From NCBI RefSeq assembly GCF_026342835.1, contig NZ_JAPEMI010000005.1, forward strand, positions 1 to 64,000: 64,000 nt of DNA. The letters run 5' to 3'. The notes beneath the pieces are model-generated. The model was not told the DNA's origin. It ran no database searches and was given only the letters and a program-made list of their open reading frames with translations. This document shows positions 49,494-58,468 of the stretch, one piece after another; within the stretch, counting starts at the first letter, position 1; every line of letters starts with the position of its first letter. The translations under genes and the position numbers were made by a program. The DNA is from Streptomyces sp. NBC_00154. Lineage in GTDB: Bacteria > Actinomycetota > Actinomycetes > Streptomycetales > Streptomycetaceae.

Positions 49494-51632
49494 GTGGCCC
49501 CCAACACCGCCACCCGCGGCAGGCGCCAGGCCGCCCCGGCTACGAAGCCCCGCAACGCCAGGCGCGCCAAGGCGTCGACCCCGCCGGCCGCCATCCCCGC
49601 CCAGACCACCGCCCCCGAGAACATCGCGCCGCTGGGGATGTACCCAGAGGCCGACCCGATACTGGCAGACGCCGCCGACCGCGCCGCCGACCTACGGGAG
49701 CAGGCCGCCGACGACGTCGCCCGTATCCTCGCCGACGGCGAGACTCGCGCCGCCGAACTCCTGGACGGCGCGCGCACCGAGGCAGCCTCGATCACCGAGG
49801 CGGCATCGACCGAGCAGACCCGCATCCTGGACGGCGCCCGGCAGGACGCCGACCAGATCCGCACGAAAGCCGCGACGACTGCGGCCGCCGACGCGGACCA
49901 GGTCCGGGCCGACGTCGAAGCGAAGGCGGAGCAGCTGCTCGCCGACGCGCGCCGTGAGGCAGACACCGTGACGACAACGGCGACCGGCGCGGCCGACCAG
50001 GTCCTCGCCGACGCCCGCCGCCAGGCGGAGGAAGTCACCACCACGGCGGCCGCGAAGGCCGATGAAGTCCGGACCGAGGCCGCGCAGGCCGCCGCGAAGA
50101 CCGTGGCCGACGCCGAAGCCACACGCACCGAGCTGCTCGCCAGCGCGGAGCGCACCGCGGCTGAGACCCGCACCCGCGCGACCACCGACGCCGAGCAGCT
50201 CCTGGAGCGGGCACGGGATGAGGCCGGCCGGATGCGTGAGAGCGCGGACGGCCAGGCCGCGCAGGTGCGGGCCGGAGCTGAGAAGGTGGCCGCCGGCCTT
50301 CGACAGGACGCCGACCGCGCTCTGGACGACGCCCGCACTTCCGCTGAGGAGCTGCGGGCCGCCGTCGACAAGGACGTCACCCGGCTGCGCGAGCAGGCCG
50401 AAGCCGACGCGAAGACGGCCCGGGAGGCGGCGGCCAAGGCCACGGCCGACCAGGCCGCCGCCGCCCAGGCCCGAGCCGAGGGCGAACGCGTCCTGGAGGC
50501 GGCGACGCAGCGCACCGTGCAGCGGGCCAGGCGCCGGGAAATCCGGGCCGAGTCGCGCGCCGCCCGCCGCAAGACACGCAATGACGCCCGGCCCGCCGGT
50601 GGGGTTCCGCCGCTGTCCGGGCAGGAGTTGGTGGGCGTGGTCGCGATCGTGCTGGCCGCTGCGACCGTCTCCACCCTCGGTTTGCTCTCCTCCTACACCG
50701 CGCTGGAGACCAAGGCAGTTGGGTGGGGCTGGGAGTGGCCGTGGCTGCTGCCGGTCGGCATCGACGTCGCGATCCCGGCCTTCACCGGCGCCAGCCTGGT
50801 CCTGATCCGAATGGGCATGGAGCTCCGCTGGATCCGCTGGGTGCCGAGGGCGCTGACGGCGGTGACCGTCTACCTGAACTGGAACGCCTCGGACAGCACG
50901 TCGGGGCGTCTGGGGCACGCCGCCCTCACGCTGCTGTGGGTGATCTTCTCGGAGATCGCCTCCCACGTGTACGCCACGAGGATCGGCGCGGTCACCGGCA
51001 AGAAGCGGATGGAGACGGTACGCCGCTCCCGCTGGCTGCTCGCCCCGATCCCCACCGCTCGCCTCCGTCGCCGGATGATCCTGTGGGAGATCACCTCCTA
51101 CGAGGAGGCGCTCACCCGCCTTCAGGAGCAGACCTACCTGCGAGCGCAGCTCAAGGAGACGTACGGCTGGCTGTGGCGCTGGAAGGCTCCGCTGGACCAG
51201 CGGATGGCGCTCAAGCTCGACACCGCGCCCGCCGCGCTCGCCGACACGCTCGCCCCCGAGGACGCTCACACCATCGAGCGCGTGGAGGAAACCGAGCACG
51301 CTCACCCCGACACGAGCGCGCTCAACTCGGGCGAGACGCGGGGTGAGCGCGAGCGCTCGGCGCTCACCCCCGGCGCTCGCGAGGGTGAGCGCACCACGGA
51401 GGACATCGACGCTCAGGGAGCGGAGAGCAACAGGAAGCGCAGTGAGACCGAGGCGCTTACCGAGCGCCGCCACGCTCGCATCCGACTCCTCTACACCGAG
51501 CTCGGGCGCCGTCCAGAGGCGACCGAGATCCGCGACGCGCTCAGCGAGGCGGGCCTGTCCGATAAGCCGGTCTCCCGCCCTACCGCTCAGCGGCTGCGCG
51601 CTCAGGTCGAAGAGGCCGCACCGAGCGCGTGA
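49494..51632 (+). CDS. DUF2637 membrane protein with long coiled coil, transfer-region type
   Basis: 712 residues from GTG 49494 after AGAGAGGAC; a GTG at 49449 lacks a site. Residues about 55-345 are a long Ala/Glu/Arg helical repeat of apolipoprotein-like 11-mers (ADQVRADVEAKAEQLLADAR). DUF2637 follows (about 380-520) with four hydrophobic segments (LVGVVAIVLAAATVSTLGLL, WEWPWLLPVGIDVAIPAFTG). The C-terminal 130 residues are charged and encoded by the CGCTCA-rich DNA. DUF2637 proteins recur in Streptomyces conjugative elements and resemble Spd spread proteins; that role is inferred. Confidence 0.8.
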   Translation: MAPNTATRGRRQAAPATKPRNARRAKASTPPAAIPAQTTAPENIAPLGMYPEADPILADAADRAADLREQAADDVARILADGETRAAELLDGARTEAASITEAASTEQTRILDGARQDADQIRTKAATTAAADADQVRADVEAKAEQLLADARREADTVTTTATGAADQVLADARRQAEEVTTTAAAKADEVRTEAAQAAAKTVADAEATRTELLASAERTAAETRTRATTDAEQLLERARDEAGRMRESADGQAAQVRAGAEKVAAGLRQDADRALDDARTSAEELRAAVDKDVTRLREQAEADAKTAREAAAKATADQAAAAQARAEGERVLEAATQRTVQRARRREIRAESRAARRKTRNDARPAGGVPPLSGQELVGVVAIVLAAATVSTLGLLSSYTALETKAVGWGWEWPWLLPVGIDVAIPAFTGASLVLIRMGMELRWIRWVPRALTAVTVYLNWNASDSTSGRLGHAALTLLWVIFSEIASHVYATRIGAVTGKKRMETVRRSRWLLAPIPTARLRRRMILWEITSYEEALTRLQEQTYLRAQLKETYGWLWRWKAPLDQRMALKLDTAPAALADTLAPEDAHTIERVEETEHAHPDTSALNSGETRGERERSALTPGAREGERTTEDIDAQGAESNRKRSETEALTERRHARIRLLYTELGRRPEATEIRDALSEAGLSDKPVSRPTAQRLRAQVEEAAPSA

Positions 51633-51662
51633 ATGATCGCTCGGTGAGCGCCTGAGCGCTCA
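51263..51662. repeat. Dense CGCTCA/TGAGCG array; candidate transfer recognition locus
   Basis: I count 13 hexamers in 400 bp: CGCTCA at 51263, 51299, 51319, 51361, 51410, 51538, 51584, 51599 and 51657, and TGAGCG at 51344, 51386, 51645 and 51653. Several extend to GGTGAGCGC or GCGCTCACC. Fewer than one is expected by chance in DNA of this composition. The array covers the last codons of the DUF2637 gene, where Ala is written with the normally rare GCT, and runs into the intergenic region. Confidence 0.7.
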
Positions 51663-51664
51663 CC
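51643..51664 (+). terminator. Hairpin formed by the last two hexamers of the array
   Basis: GGTGAGCGC and GCGCTCACC with a 4-base loop, 11 bp after the DUF2637 stop. It may terminate transcription or be part of the recognition array. Confidence 0.55.
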
Positions 51665-51695
51665 CCGCTCGCAGAACCCTGCCGCTCATGGTCGC

Positions 51696-51732
51696 CACCG
51701 GTCCGCGCTCGCACACCGAGCGCGGACCGGTG
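51696..51732. terminator. Strong hairpin, 16-bp stem
   Basis: CACCGGTCCGCGCTCG and CGAGCGCGGACCGGTG around a CACAC loop. No T-tract; a terminator or structural element in the intergenic region. Confidence 0.65.
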
Positions 51733-51880
51733 ACGGCCACGGCCGGCAGGCCGGTCGCCACGCCCGCCCCGAGCGCGGTGAGGCGAGCGCACCACCCAAG
51801 GCCTTGCCGAACGGTTGAGGCCCCGCCCTGTCTCATCCCATCCCCCCCCCGGGCCCGCCCGGAGAAGGAGAAACCCTGCC

Positions 51881-52360
51881 GTGAACAGCAACGACCCCAA
51901 TCACGCAGCACCTCTGCGCGACGTGGCGCAGAGCCCGGAGGCAACCGCCCGGTACCTGGCCGACGTTCAGCGGTTCTTGCTGGACATCGGCAAGAACCTG
52001 GAGACCCTCGCCCTGGAGACCCGCGTCCACTGCCGCGACACCCACGTGGAGGGCGACCGGTTCTTCGACGCCTGGCTGCGCGCGCAGCCCGTGGAAAGGG
52101 CCCTCAAGGACGTGCTCAAGAACGTCCAGGCTGTCACCAAGGGCCTGGAAAAGAGCGCATTCAAGCGCCGCGCCCACGATGAGGCGGTCGCGAATACCGT
52201 CAAGAAGAGGAAGGAAAAGGAGCTGGAAAAGAAGCGGAAGAGCGCCCCGCCGCTCCAGGCCGCCCCGCAGAATCCGTCACAGCAGGGTGCGCAGAGCCAG
52301 AATTCCGGCTATGGTGGTCCCACGTCGATTTACGACCTGGGTAACAGGGAGTCGGCGTGA
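51881..52360 (+). CDS. Helical plasmid-type hypothetical protein
   Basis: 159 residues from GTG 51881, with GGAGAAGGAG upstream. Helical throughout (TARYLADVQRFLLDIGKNL, VERALKDVLKNVQAVTKGL), then a Lys-rich coil (KKRKEKELEKKRKSA) and a Gln/Pro-rich tail. Its stop overlaps the next start (GTGA). Function unknown; in the transfer region. Confidence 0.6.
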   Translation: MNSNDPNHAAPLRDVAQSPEATARYLADVQRFLLDIGKNLETLALETRVHCRDTHVEGDRFFDAWLRAQPVERALKDVLKNVQAVTKGLEKSAFKRRAHDEAVANTVKKRKEKELEKKRKSAPPLQAAPQNPSQQGAQSQNSGYGGPTSIYDLGNRESA

Positions 52361-52665
52361 CCCGCCCCCTCAGCAGCGCAGAACGCTCCGCCGAACGGCG
52401 CCAGAACTGGCTGAAGGAAGAGGCGGATAAAGCCCGCGAATCTCGCGGCGAGCAGGGGCAGATGGAATTCTGGCTCCGCCTCGCACGATCCCGAATCGCC
52501 AAGGACGTCAAAGCCGGTCGCGGTGACGTCTACGTCGGATTCGCGCTCATCTGCCGCCTGTTCATCACCGCGATGGACAAGCGTGCGGAGGGCGACGGAC
52601 GGATCTGGAGCGACCTCCTGCAGTACGCGGAGCAGGTCGTGGCGAAGCACCCCCCGCGTCACTGA
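52357..52665 (+). CDS. Small helical hypothetical protein
   Basis: 102 residues from GTG 52357, overlapping the previous stop. Helical, with FWLRLARSRIAKDVKAGRGD and LLQYAEQVVAKHPPRH. Coupled to the upstream gene and followed by a terminator. Function unknown. Confidence 0.6.
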   Translation: MTRPLSSAERSAERRQNWLKEEADKARESRGEQGQMEFWLRLARSRIAKDVKAGRGDVYVGFALICRLFITAMDKRAEGDGRIWSDLLQYAEQVVAKHPPRH

Positions 52666-52679
52666 ACGTCACCAGTGAA

Positions 52680-52704
52680 GGCCCCGCCGGGCTCCGGCGG
52701 GGCC
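52680..52704 (+). terminator. GC-rich terminator hairpin
   Basis: GGCCCCGCCGG and CCGGCGGGGCC with a 3-base loop, 14 bp after the stop at 52665. Confidence 0.8.
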
Positions 52705-52792
52705 TCGCGCGTGTAAAGCGTGCACACGTGCACGTGCACACGCGTGCGCACAAGACCCCACGCTCTGTCAAGACCCTGAAGGGAGGTACATC

Positions 52793-54868
52793 GTGTCCGA
52801 CGTGGACGACCCGAACGGGATCCTGGTCCGCGGCCCCTGGAGCGGTGAATCCTCGTACGTGCCACCGCCGATGCCGGATTACGCCGACACCATTCCGGAC
52901 CCGGAGGATATTTCCGAGGCTCCGCCGGAATCTCCGGAAGAGACGACGATGCAACTGCCGCAGATTCCGACCGCACCGGATCCCGAAATGGCGCTGCGTT
53001 CGGACGGAATTACGGCACCGGAAACCGGAGAAGACGACGGCGAATACGAGGACGGCGAATATGTTCAGCCTCGTTCTCTCGCTGACCGTCTCGGTGACTG
53101 GCTGGAACTCCGGATCGAAATGGCGCGGGCCCGCCATGAAGGCGAAAGTCCTTTCCGTGAGGCGGAAATAGCGCGGAAGGCGGCGCTGTTGGAGGGTCGC
53201 ACTGCGCAAGAAGTCGCGATGATGGAGCAGAACGGAAAGCTCCACGCCGCGATGATGAAAGCGAAGGGCGACAAGGCGGCAGCGCGCGGAAAGGCTGACG
53301 CCGACCGCATGAAGTCCACCGGTTCCGGCCTGGGCGCGGACAAGGGCCGCTCGAAGGCCGGCGGGGGTGGCGGCGGTCCGTCGCGAAGCAACTCCGGGCA
53401 GGGACCGAACCGGCCCGGGCCCTCACGCGGAAACGGCAACTCCAGCGGCTCCGGGGGGCGTTCGGGGTCCGGGCAGTCCGGCGGAGGCGGCAAGGGCGGC
53501 GCGAAGGGCCCTGACCGGTCCTCTGGCGGCCGTAAAGCCGGTTCCGGGCGCGACGGGTCCTCCGGGGGTTCGAAGGGCTCGCACGCGGGCTCTGGCAGCG
53601 GCAGCTCGAAGGGTGACAGCGGCCGGGCGCAGCACGGCCCGGCATCCAACGCCCGTGCCGAGCGGGCCCGCGGCCGCCAGGAGCGGCGCACCGCGGGCCA
53701 TGCCGCGGGTGTCGCCGATCGGACGAAGAACCGCGACCAGGCCCGCGACAACCGGCAGAGGGACTGGGAGGAGCGCCGCGCGAAGAAGGCCGAACGGGAC
53801 GCGGCGAGGAAGTCGAAGCGGGAAACCGAGGCATCGGCGGAACCCGGCCGAACCACCCTGGGTGCTGCCGTCTCGGAGGAGGCCCGGCGGCGATGGGACA
53901 AGCGTCGCGCCGACGAGAGGGACGGCAAGGCTGGCGCGGAGAAGGTGAGCCTGTCCAAGGACAAGGAGGCTAAGGAGAAGGGCGCCGACGGCAAGGACGA
54001 CAAGGCCACCAAGGACGGCTCTGACGGCCCGTCTAGCGCCGGAAAGGGCGGCGCCGCGTCCGACGAACCAGGCAAGGCGTCCAAGACTGGTGACGAGCCG
54101 TCTGACGGGTCGAAGAAGCGCCGACGGTTCCGGCGCCGACGCACCAGCAGCACGGGCCGGGCCGGATGGTGGGGCCGTCGCACCGGTCGCGCCGGGCGGC
54201 GGGGCCGGTCGTCGGACAGCCCGTTTGGGCCGGACGACTCCGCCCCGAACGTCGAGTGGCCCGACCGGTCCACACGCACCTCACGCCCCGCTGGCGGCGA
54301 GGAGGACATCGATGACGCGGTCATCGTCCCTGATGGCCCGGCGTCCGTGACGACCGGAGCCAAGGGCTTGCCGGCCGCGCTTGAGCCGCACACCCAGCGG
54401 CCTGGCACCAGCCGACCCGCCACCACGGAAGGGAGCAGCGTGAGCAGCGCGGAGGTCAACAGGCCGTCCGGGCAGGGTGGCTTGGCCGCCCAGCACCGCA
54501 CGGACATCACGTTCGACGAGTACCTGATGGAGATGGCGAAGATCGCCGTCCAGGCCGCCTCCGACCAGGAGCGGGCGGAAGCCCTGATGGAGGCGCTCGG
54601 CAAGGTCGCCGACGCCCTGCGGGACATGGCAGCCGACCTGGTCGGCGACCACAACATCAGCACCGAGGTCACCGAGCTGATCTCGGACCTCGCCGACGCC
54701 GCCGGCCGCATGAAGCAGCAAGCCGAACGGTGCGCCGAGCAGTGCGGGATCGCGAAGGAGGCCGCCAGGCTCGCGGCCGCCGAGGTCGCCCGCGTCTACG
54801 GCCAGGACATGGACGCCAAGGAAGACGCGGGTCTGAAGTTCACGTCGGCCGGCGCCCACCACGACTAG
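52793..54868 (+). CDS. Large low-complexity protein in the transfer region
   Basis: 691 residues from GTG 52793 after GGGAGG. Acidic N-terminus (1-95), a helix (100-165), then about 300 residues of Gly/Ser/Lys/Arg low complexity (GGGGGGPSRSNSG, KAGSGRDGSSGGSKG) and a basic RRRFRRRR stretch near 440. The C-terminus (about 560-691) is folded and helical: FDEYLMEMAKIAVQAA, VADALRDMAADLVGDHNI. Probably intrinsically disordered with a C-terminal interaction domain. Lies two genes before the transfer ATPase and may be a DNA- or partner-binding accessory protein. No family recognised. Confidence 0.65.
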   Translation: MSDVDDPNGILVRGPWSGESSYVPPPMPDYADTIPDPEDISEAPPESPEETTMQLPQIPTAPDPEMALRSDGITAPETGEDDGEYEDGEYVQPRSLADRLGDWLELRIEMARARHEGESPFREAEIARKAALLEGRTAQEVAMMEQNGKLHAAMMKAKGDKAAARGKADADRMKSTGSGLGADKGRSKAGGGGGGPSRSNSGQGPNRPGPSRGNGNSSGSGGRSGSGQSGGGGKGGAKGPDRSSGGRKAGSGRDGSSGGSKGSHAGSGSGSSKGDSGRAQHGPASNARAERARGRQERRTAGHAAGVADRTKNRDQARDNRQRDWEERRAKKAERDAARKSKRETEASAEPGRTTLGAAVSEEARRRWDKRRADERDGKAGAEKVSLSKDKEAKEKGADGKDDKATKDGSDGPSSAGKGGAASDEPGKASKTGDEPSDGSKKRRRFRRRRTSSTGRAGWWGRRTGRAGRRGRSSDSPFGPDDSAPNVEWPDRSTRTSRPAGGEEDIDDAVIVPDGPASVTTGAKGLPAALEPHTQRPGTSRPATTEGSSVSSAEVNRPSGQGGLAAQHRTDITFDEYLMEMAKIAVQAASDQERAEALMEALGKVADALRDMAADLVGDHNISTEVTELISDLADAAGRMKQQAERCAEQCGIAKEAARLAAAEVARVYGQDMDAKEDAGLKFTSAGAHHD

Positions 54869-54891
54869 GAAGCAGGAAGGGCCACCCCCTG

Positions 54892-55308
54892 ATGAGTGAT
54901 CTCGTACCCCGTTCCGCCGGTGCGGCGCCCGCACCGGCCGACGGTGACAACCGCTACAAGGCCGTCCAGACCAAGCTGCACAAGCTCGGCGCTGCCCTGG
55001 ACGACGCCACCCTCGAACTCGAGGGGCTGCGGCGAAGCATGCAGTCCAACGCCTCCCGCAGCGAGGACGCCGCCCGCGACATCGAGGCCGCCGAGTTGGA
55101 CGCCAAGTTCGTGGAGGTGACCAATTTGGTGTCGGTCGCCCTGGGTGGCGCCGCGGTCGAGGTCCGCAAGATGCATGGCACGGCGCAGGAGACCGCCGAC
55201 CTCGCCCATGAGGCCAAGCGCACCCACTCCAAGCTGTACGGCGCGCTGGACGACATCCGTTCCAACCGGCGCGAGAAAACCCCCAGGCCGGCCTTCTTCA
55301 ACCGCTGA
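54892..55308 (+). CDS. Helical coiled-coil protein preceding the transfer ATPase
   Basis: 138 residues from ATG 54892, with AGGAAGGG upstream. Long helices (KAVQTKLHKLGAALDDATLE, TADLAHEAKRTHSKLYGAL) suggest a coiled coil. 82 bp before the ATPase gene on the same strand. A partner or regulator of the ATPase is plausible from position only. Confidence 0.6.
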   Translation: MSDLVPRSAGAAPAPADGDNRYKAVQTKLHKLGAALDDATLELEGLRRSMQSNASRSEDAARDIEAAELDAKFVEVTNLVSVALGGAAVEVRKMHGTAQETADLAHEAKRTHSKLYGALDDIRSNRREKTPRPAFFNR

Positions 55309-55390
55309 CCCCTCCCCACCCAATCACCCCGCCACGGGCGGCCCCGCACACCGCGGGGCCGCCCGTGCCCGTTCCCGAAGGAGCCCACCG

Positions 55391-57538
55391 GTGACCACGC
55401 CGCGCAGTGTCGCGCTCGAACGCCTCGCCTACACCCTCGCCGCGCCTGTGCTGGCCGTGGCCCCCAACGTCTATCCCGACAGCCCCGTCAACACCGTCAT
55501 CCAGCTGGCCGGCGCCGCCGGAATCGGCGGCTGGGTCCTGGCCGCCAAGAGCGACGAGGCCGGCGCCGGACGCAAGATCCTGCGCTGGGCCCCGCTGGTC
55601 CTGGCCGCCGCCGTCGACGTCGCCGCCAGGCACACGCCCGGCTGGGGCCCGTGGTGGCTGGACGGTCTGCTCACCGCCGCATGGACAGCAGCCGGCTTCA
55701 CCGTGCTGCCGTTCTCCCGGCACGCCCGACGCCACCACCGCCCTGCCGTCGCGGCCCCGGCCCCGCAACTGAAGACCGCCCCGGCCCCGGAGCCCTCCCC
55801 GGCACGGCCGGACGACGGCGCCGACCTGCTCACCCGCGAAGCGCGGATGCTGTGGGAGCGCGCCGGGATGCCCGCCCGCACCCACATCGTCAAGGCCACC
55901 CGGCACCCCGGCATGCGACACGACATGACGATCCTGCTGCGCGCCTCGGAGACCGGACGGCCGATCACCGGCCTGTCCGAGGCTGCCGTCGCCGCCCCGT
56001 TCGGCGTGGACGCCAGGGACGTCGCCTTCGCGGACGTCGCGATCCAGCCCGGCCGCCAAGGCGGGCCGGGCTGGCTGGAGGCCCGTATCACCCCCGACGC
56101 CAACCAGCGCCGCCGCACCAAGCCGACCGACCAGGAGCGCTGGACGGACCGGGTTGGCGGCCCGAAGGGCGGCGCCCCTGGCTCCGTCCTGGTCCACCGC
56201 ACCCGCGACGACGAACGCGGCGTGACGTTCTACCGGGCGAAGATGGCCGACTCCACCGAGACCCCGCGCATCGACCTGGCCAAGGTCTGCCGCGCCCTGA
56301 AGCTGCCCGAGGACGACTCCTGCGTGTTCGTCCTCATAGACGGCAACGAGTTCCTCATCAGCGCGTTCGACGAACCGCCACTGAGCGCGATCTTCCCCGC
56401 CACCCGCGAACTGCTCACCCCGGACGCCAAGGGCATGTACGTGTGCGGGTTCACCATCACCGGCCAGCCGGTGAAGAACATGGTCTTCCAGCACGACAAG
56501 AACGCCGCAGCTCACGGCCTCATCCTCGGCGTGAGCCGCAGCGGGAAGACGCAGTTCTTCGCGATCAACATGGCGGCGGAGTCCTTGGCCGGTGCCGTCG
56601 TGTGGCTGTCGACCGTCCGCAAGGACGAGAAGACGACCACGCTCGGGCAGTACATCGACCGGCAGGGATCCACGGCGCTGTGGATGGCCCGGCAGCTGCG
56701 CGCGGCGAAGGCGCTGTGCGAGATCCGGGCAGAGATGCCCTGGCCGCACGACGGCAAGCCGCACGACTACAAGCCGGGCGACTCACGCTGCCCGTACCGG
56801 CTGCTGTCGGTGTACGCGGATGAGTTCATGACCGCCGCGCAGGACAGCCTGTTCGGCGAGGACATCCAGACCAACGGCGACGACCTCACGGTCACCGGCC
56901 TGAAGTACGGCATCGGCTTCAAGCCCGCCGGCCAGTCCCCGTTCGCACACAACGGGTTCTCCACCGAGATGAAGGACAACCTGCGGCAGAACAGCAGGCC
57001 CGTCATCTTCAACATGGGTTCGCCCGGCGCCACCCGCAAAGCCGCGGAGGGCACGATGGAGAACGCCTACGACGTGCCGACCATCCCGGCCCGCTACTCC
57101 CGCCAGGAAGGCTCCGCGATCGAGCGGGCCATGCGCGGCGAAGCCGACCCCGAGAACGGCGTCTCCACCGGCGGTGTCGCCGTCATCGTCCTGGACAACG
57201 GCCGCGCCGTACTCATGCGGTCGCTGTACGCGGACTTCGACACCGACCTGTCCAACCTGTTCCCCGCCGACGTCAACCGGCTCACCGACTACGAAATCAG
57301 CGAGCTGGAGAAGCGCGGCCTGTGGGGCGACTGGAACCGCGAGCCCGACCCCGGCGAGTTCTGGCCCGAGCCAGCTGAGGACGACGACGGCGACGATGAC
57401 GGCCGGTCCCGCCGACGCGGCGGCGGCAAGGTCGACGGCGGTAAGCACGGCACCAAGTCCGACACCCGCCGTGCCGAGCCCCAGGTCACCTCACCCCGCC
57501 AGGCGCTGGAGGCCATCAAGAGCCTCAACAACGCCTGA
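55391..57538 (+). CDS. FtsK/TraB-type conjugative DNA-transfer ATPase
   Basis: 715 residues from GTG 55391 after GAAGGAG. N-terminal membrane segments (about 15-115: AAPVLAVAP, LAGAAGIGGWVLAA, WAPLVLAAAVDVAA, LLTAAWTAAGFTVL). The ATPase domain has Walker A GVSRSGKTQ (about 378-386) and Walker B RLLSVYADEF (about 470-479). C-terminal acidic and basic tail. Streptomyces conjugation uses a single FtsK-like translocase (TraB) that moves double-stranded DNA and recognises octamer repeats at clt; this protein is the candidate here. Family sequence identity to TraB cannot be judged by eye. Confidence 0.8.
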   Translation: MTTPRSVALERLAYTLAAPVLAVAPNVYPDSPVNTVIQLAGAAGIGGWVLAAKSDEAGAGRKILRWAPLVLAAAVDVAARHTPGWGPWWLDGLLTAAWTAAGFTVLPFSRHARRHHRPAVAAPAPQLKTAPAPEPSPARPDDGADLLTREARMLWERAGMPARTHIVKATRHPGMRHDMTILLRASETGRPITGLSEAAVAAPFGVDARDVAFADVAIQPGRQGGPGWLEARITPDANQRRRTKPTDQERWTDRVGGPKGGAPGSVLVHRTRDDERGVTFYRAKMADSTETPRIDLAKVCRALKLPEDDSCVFVLIDGNEFLISAFDEPPLSAIFPATRELLTPDAKGMYVCGFTITGQPVKNMVFQHDKNAAAHGLILGVSRSGKTQFFAINMAAESLAGAVVWLSTVRKDEKTTTLGQYIDRQGSTALWMARQLRAAKALCEIRAEMPWPHDGKPHDYKPGDSRCPYRLLSVYADEFMTAAQDSLFGEDIQTNGDDLTVTGLKYGIGFKPAGQSPFAHNGFSTEMKDNLRQNSRPVIFNMGSPGATRKAAEGTMENAYDVPTIPARYSRQEGSAIERAMRGEADPENGVSTGGVAVIVLDNGRAVLMRSLYADFDTDLSNLFPADVNRLTDYEISELEKRGLWGDWNREPDPGEFWPEPAEDDDGDDDGRSRRRGGGKVDGGKHGTKSDTRRAEPQVTSPRQALEAIKSLNNA

Positions 57539-57636
57539 CCACCCCCGCACCCCATCACCCGACCACGGCCGGCCCGACCCGACCCTAGGACGGAGGAACC
57601 CAGCGCCCTTTCCCCTCCCCCTGCTGCACGACGTCG

Positions 57637-57672
57637 AAGGGCGCCGCCGAGAACGATCCCGGCGGCGCCCTT
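57637..57672 (+). terminator. Terminator after the transfer ATPase
   Basis: AAGGGCGCCGCCG and CGGCGGCGCCCTT with a 10-base loop, about 100 bp after the ATPase stop. Confidence 0.75.
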
Positions 57673-57696
57673 CAACGTTCCCCGCCTGGAGCCCCG

Positions 57697-58245
57697 ATGC
57701 CGCACACCACACGCTCACCCGACATAGACCACCCCACCCCGACCACCCCGGCCGCCGCCCCGCCAGCGGAACTGTCCCTCGAGGACCGCCTCACCCTCAT
57801 CGACGCGGCGATGACCGTACGGCTGGACGAAGCCAAGGTCGCCTACGAGGTCAACACCGCCCACATCCCCACCGAGCCCGTCGACCTGGCCGACGTCATC
57901 ACCGGCCCCCTCGACACGGGGACCGTTCCGCTGCCGGACCTGTACCCGACCCCCGTCGCAGCCCTCCTGCACCGCGCCCACCACCGCCTTGTCACCGGCG
58001 GCTGGTGCCGCGGCTCCTTGGTTGACGCGGAAGGCGCCCGCTGCATGTTCGGAGCCATCCGGGCCGAAGCCCGCGGTGACGCGGGCCTGGAAAGCAGTGC
58101 CGTCTCCGTGGTCATGGACGCGATCCGCCGCAAGTTCGACGGCGCTGATTCCGTACCCGGCTTCAACGACGCCTTCGCCAGCGGACGCACCCCGATCCGC
58201 ATGGTCGACCAGGCCGCCGGCCTCGCTGACGCCCGCGGCCTCTAG
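57697..58245 (+). CDS. DUF6197-type hypothetical protein
   Basis: 182 residues from ATG 57697. A variable Thr/Pro-rich start is followed by the conserved core LLHRAHHRLVTGGWCRGSL, ARCMFGAIRAEA and FNDAFASGRTPIRMVDQAA, the pattern I know from DUF6197 proteins of Streptomyces. Function unknown. Start of the second plus-strand small-gene run. Confidence 0.7.
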   Translation: MPHTTRSPDIDHPTPTTPAAAPPAELSLEDRLTLIDAAMTVRLDEAKVAYEVNTAHIPTEPVDLADVITGPLDTGTVPLPDLYPTPVAALLHRAHHRLVTGGWCRGSLVDAEGARCMFGAIRAEARGDAGLESSAVSVVMDAIRRKFDGADSVPGFNDAFASGRTPIRMVDQAAGLADARGL

Positions 58246-58393
58246 CCCCGCCCGTCCGGGCCCCCTGCCCCGTGCCCGAACCGCCCCGGATCGGGCACGG
58301 GACAGGCCACCCGGCCTGCACGACCACCGCCCCGCCGGCATTCGCCCGCGGGGCGCACCACTGCCCGCCACGCACCCGTTGGAGGACACCGCC

Positions 58394-58468
58394 GTGCTCA
58401 AGTGCACTCCGCCTATACATCGCGTGCCTGGACTCAACGCATCCCGGGCAGGCGACGCAACTCGCTGA
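58394..58468 (+). pseudogene. 5' end of a plus-strand gene cut by the murJ insertion
   Basis: GTG 58394 has an excellent site (TTGGAGG, 8 bases upstream) and reads MLKCTPPIHRVPG before running into the 3' end of the oppositely oriented murJ gene (stop at 58434). The short frame stops at 58468. A matching C-terminal fragment may be that ending at 60436. Confidence 0.45.

Noticed and set aside
49457..50674. Long minus-strand Ser/Ala/Arg frame opposite the DUF2637 gene
   Set aside because: Mirror of the Ala/Glu coiled-coil coding sequence; no independent evidence.
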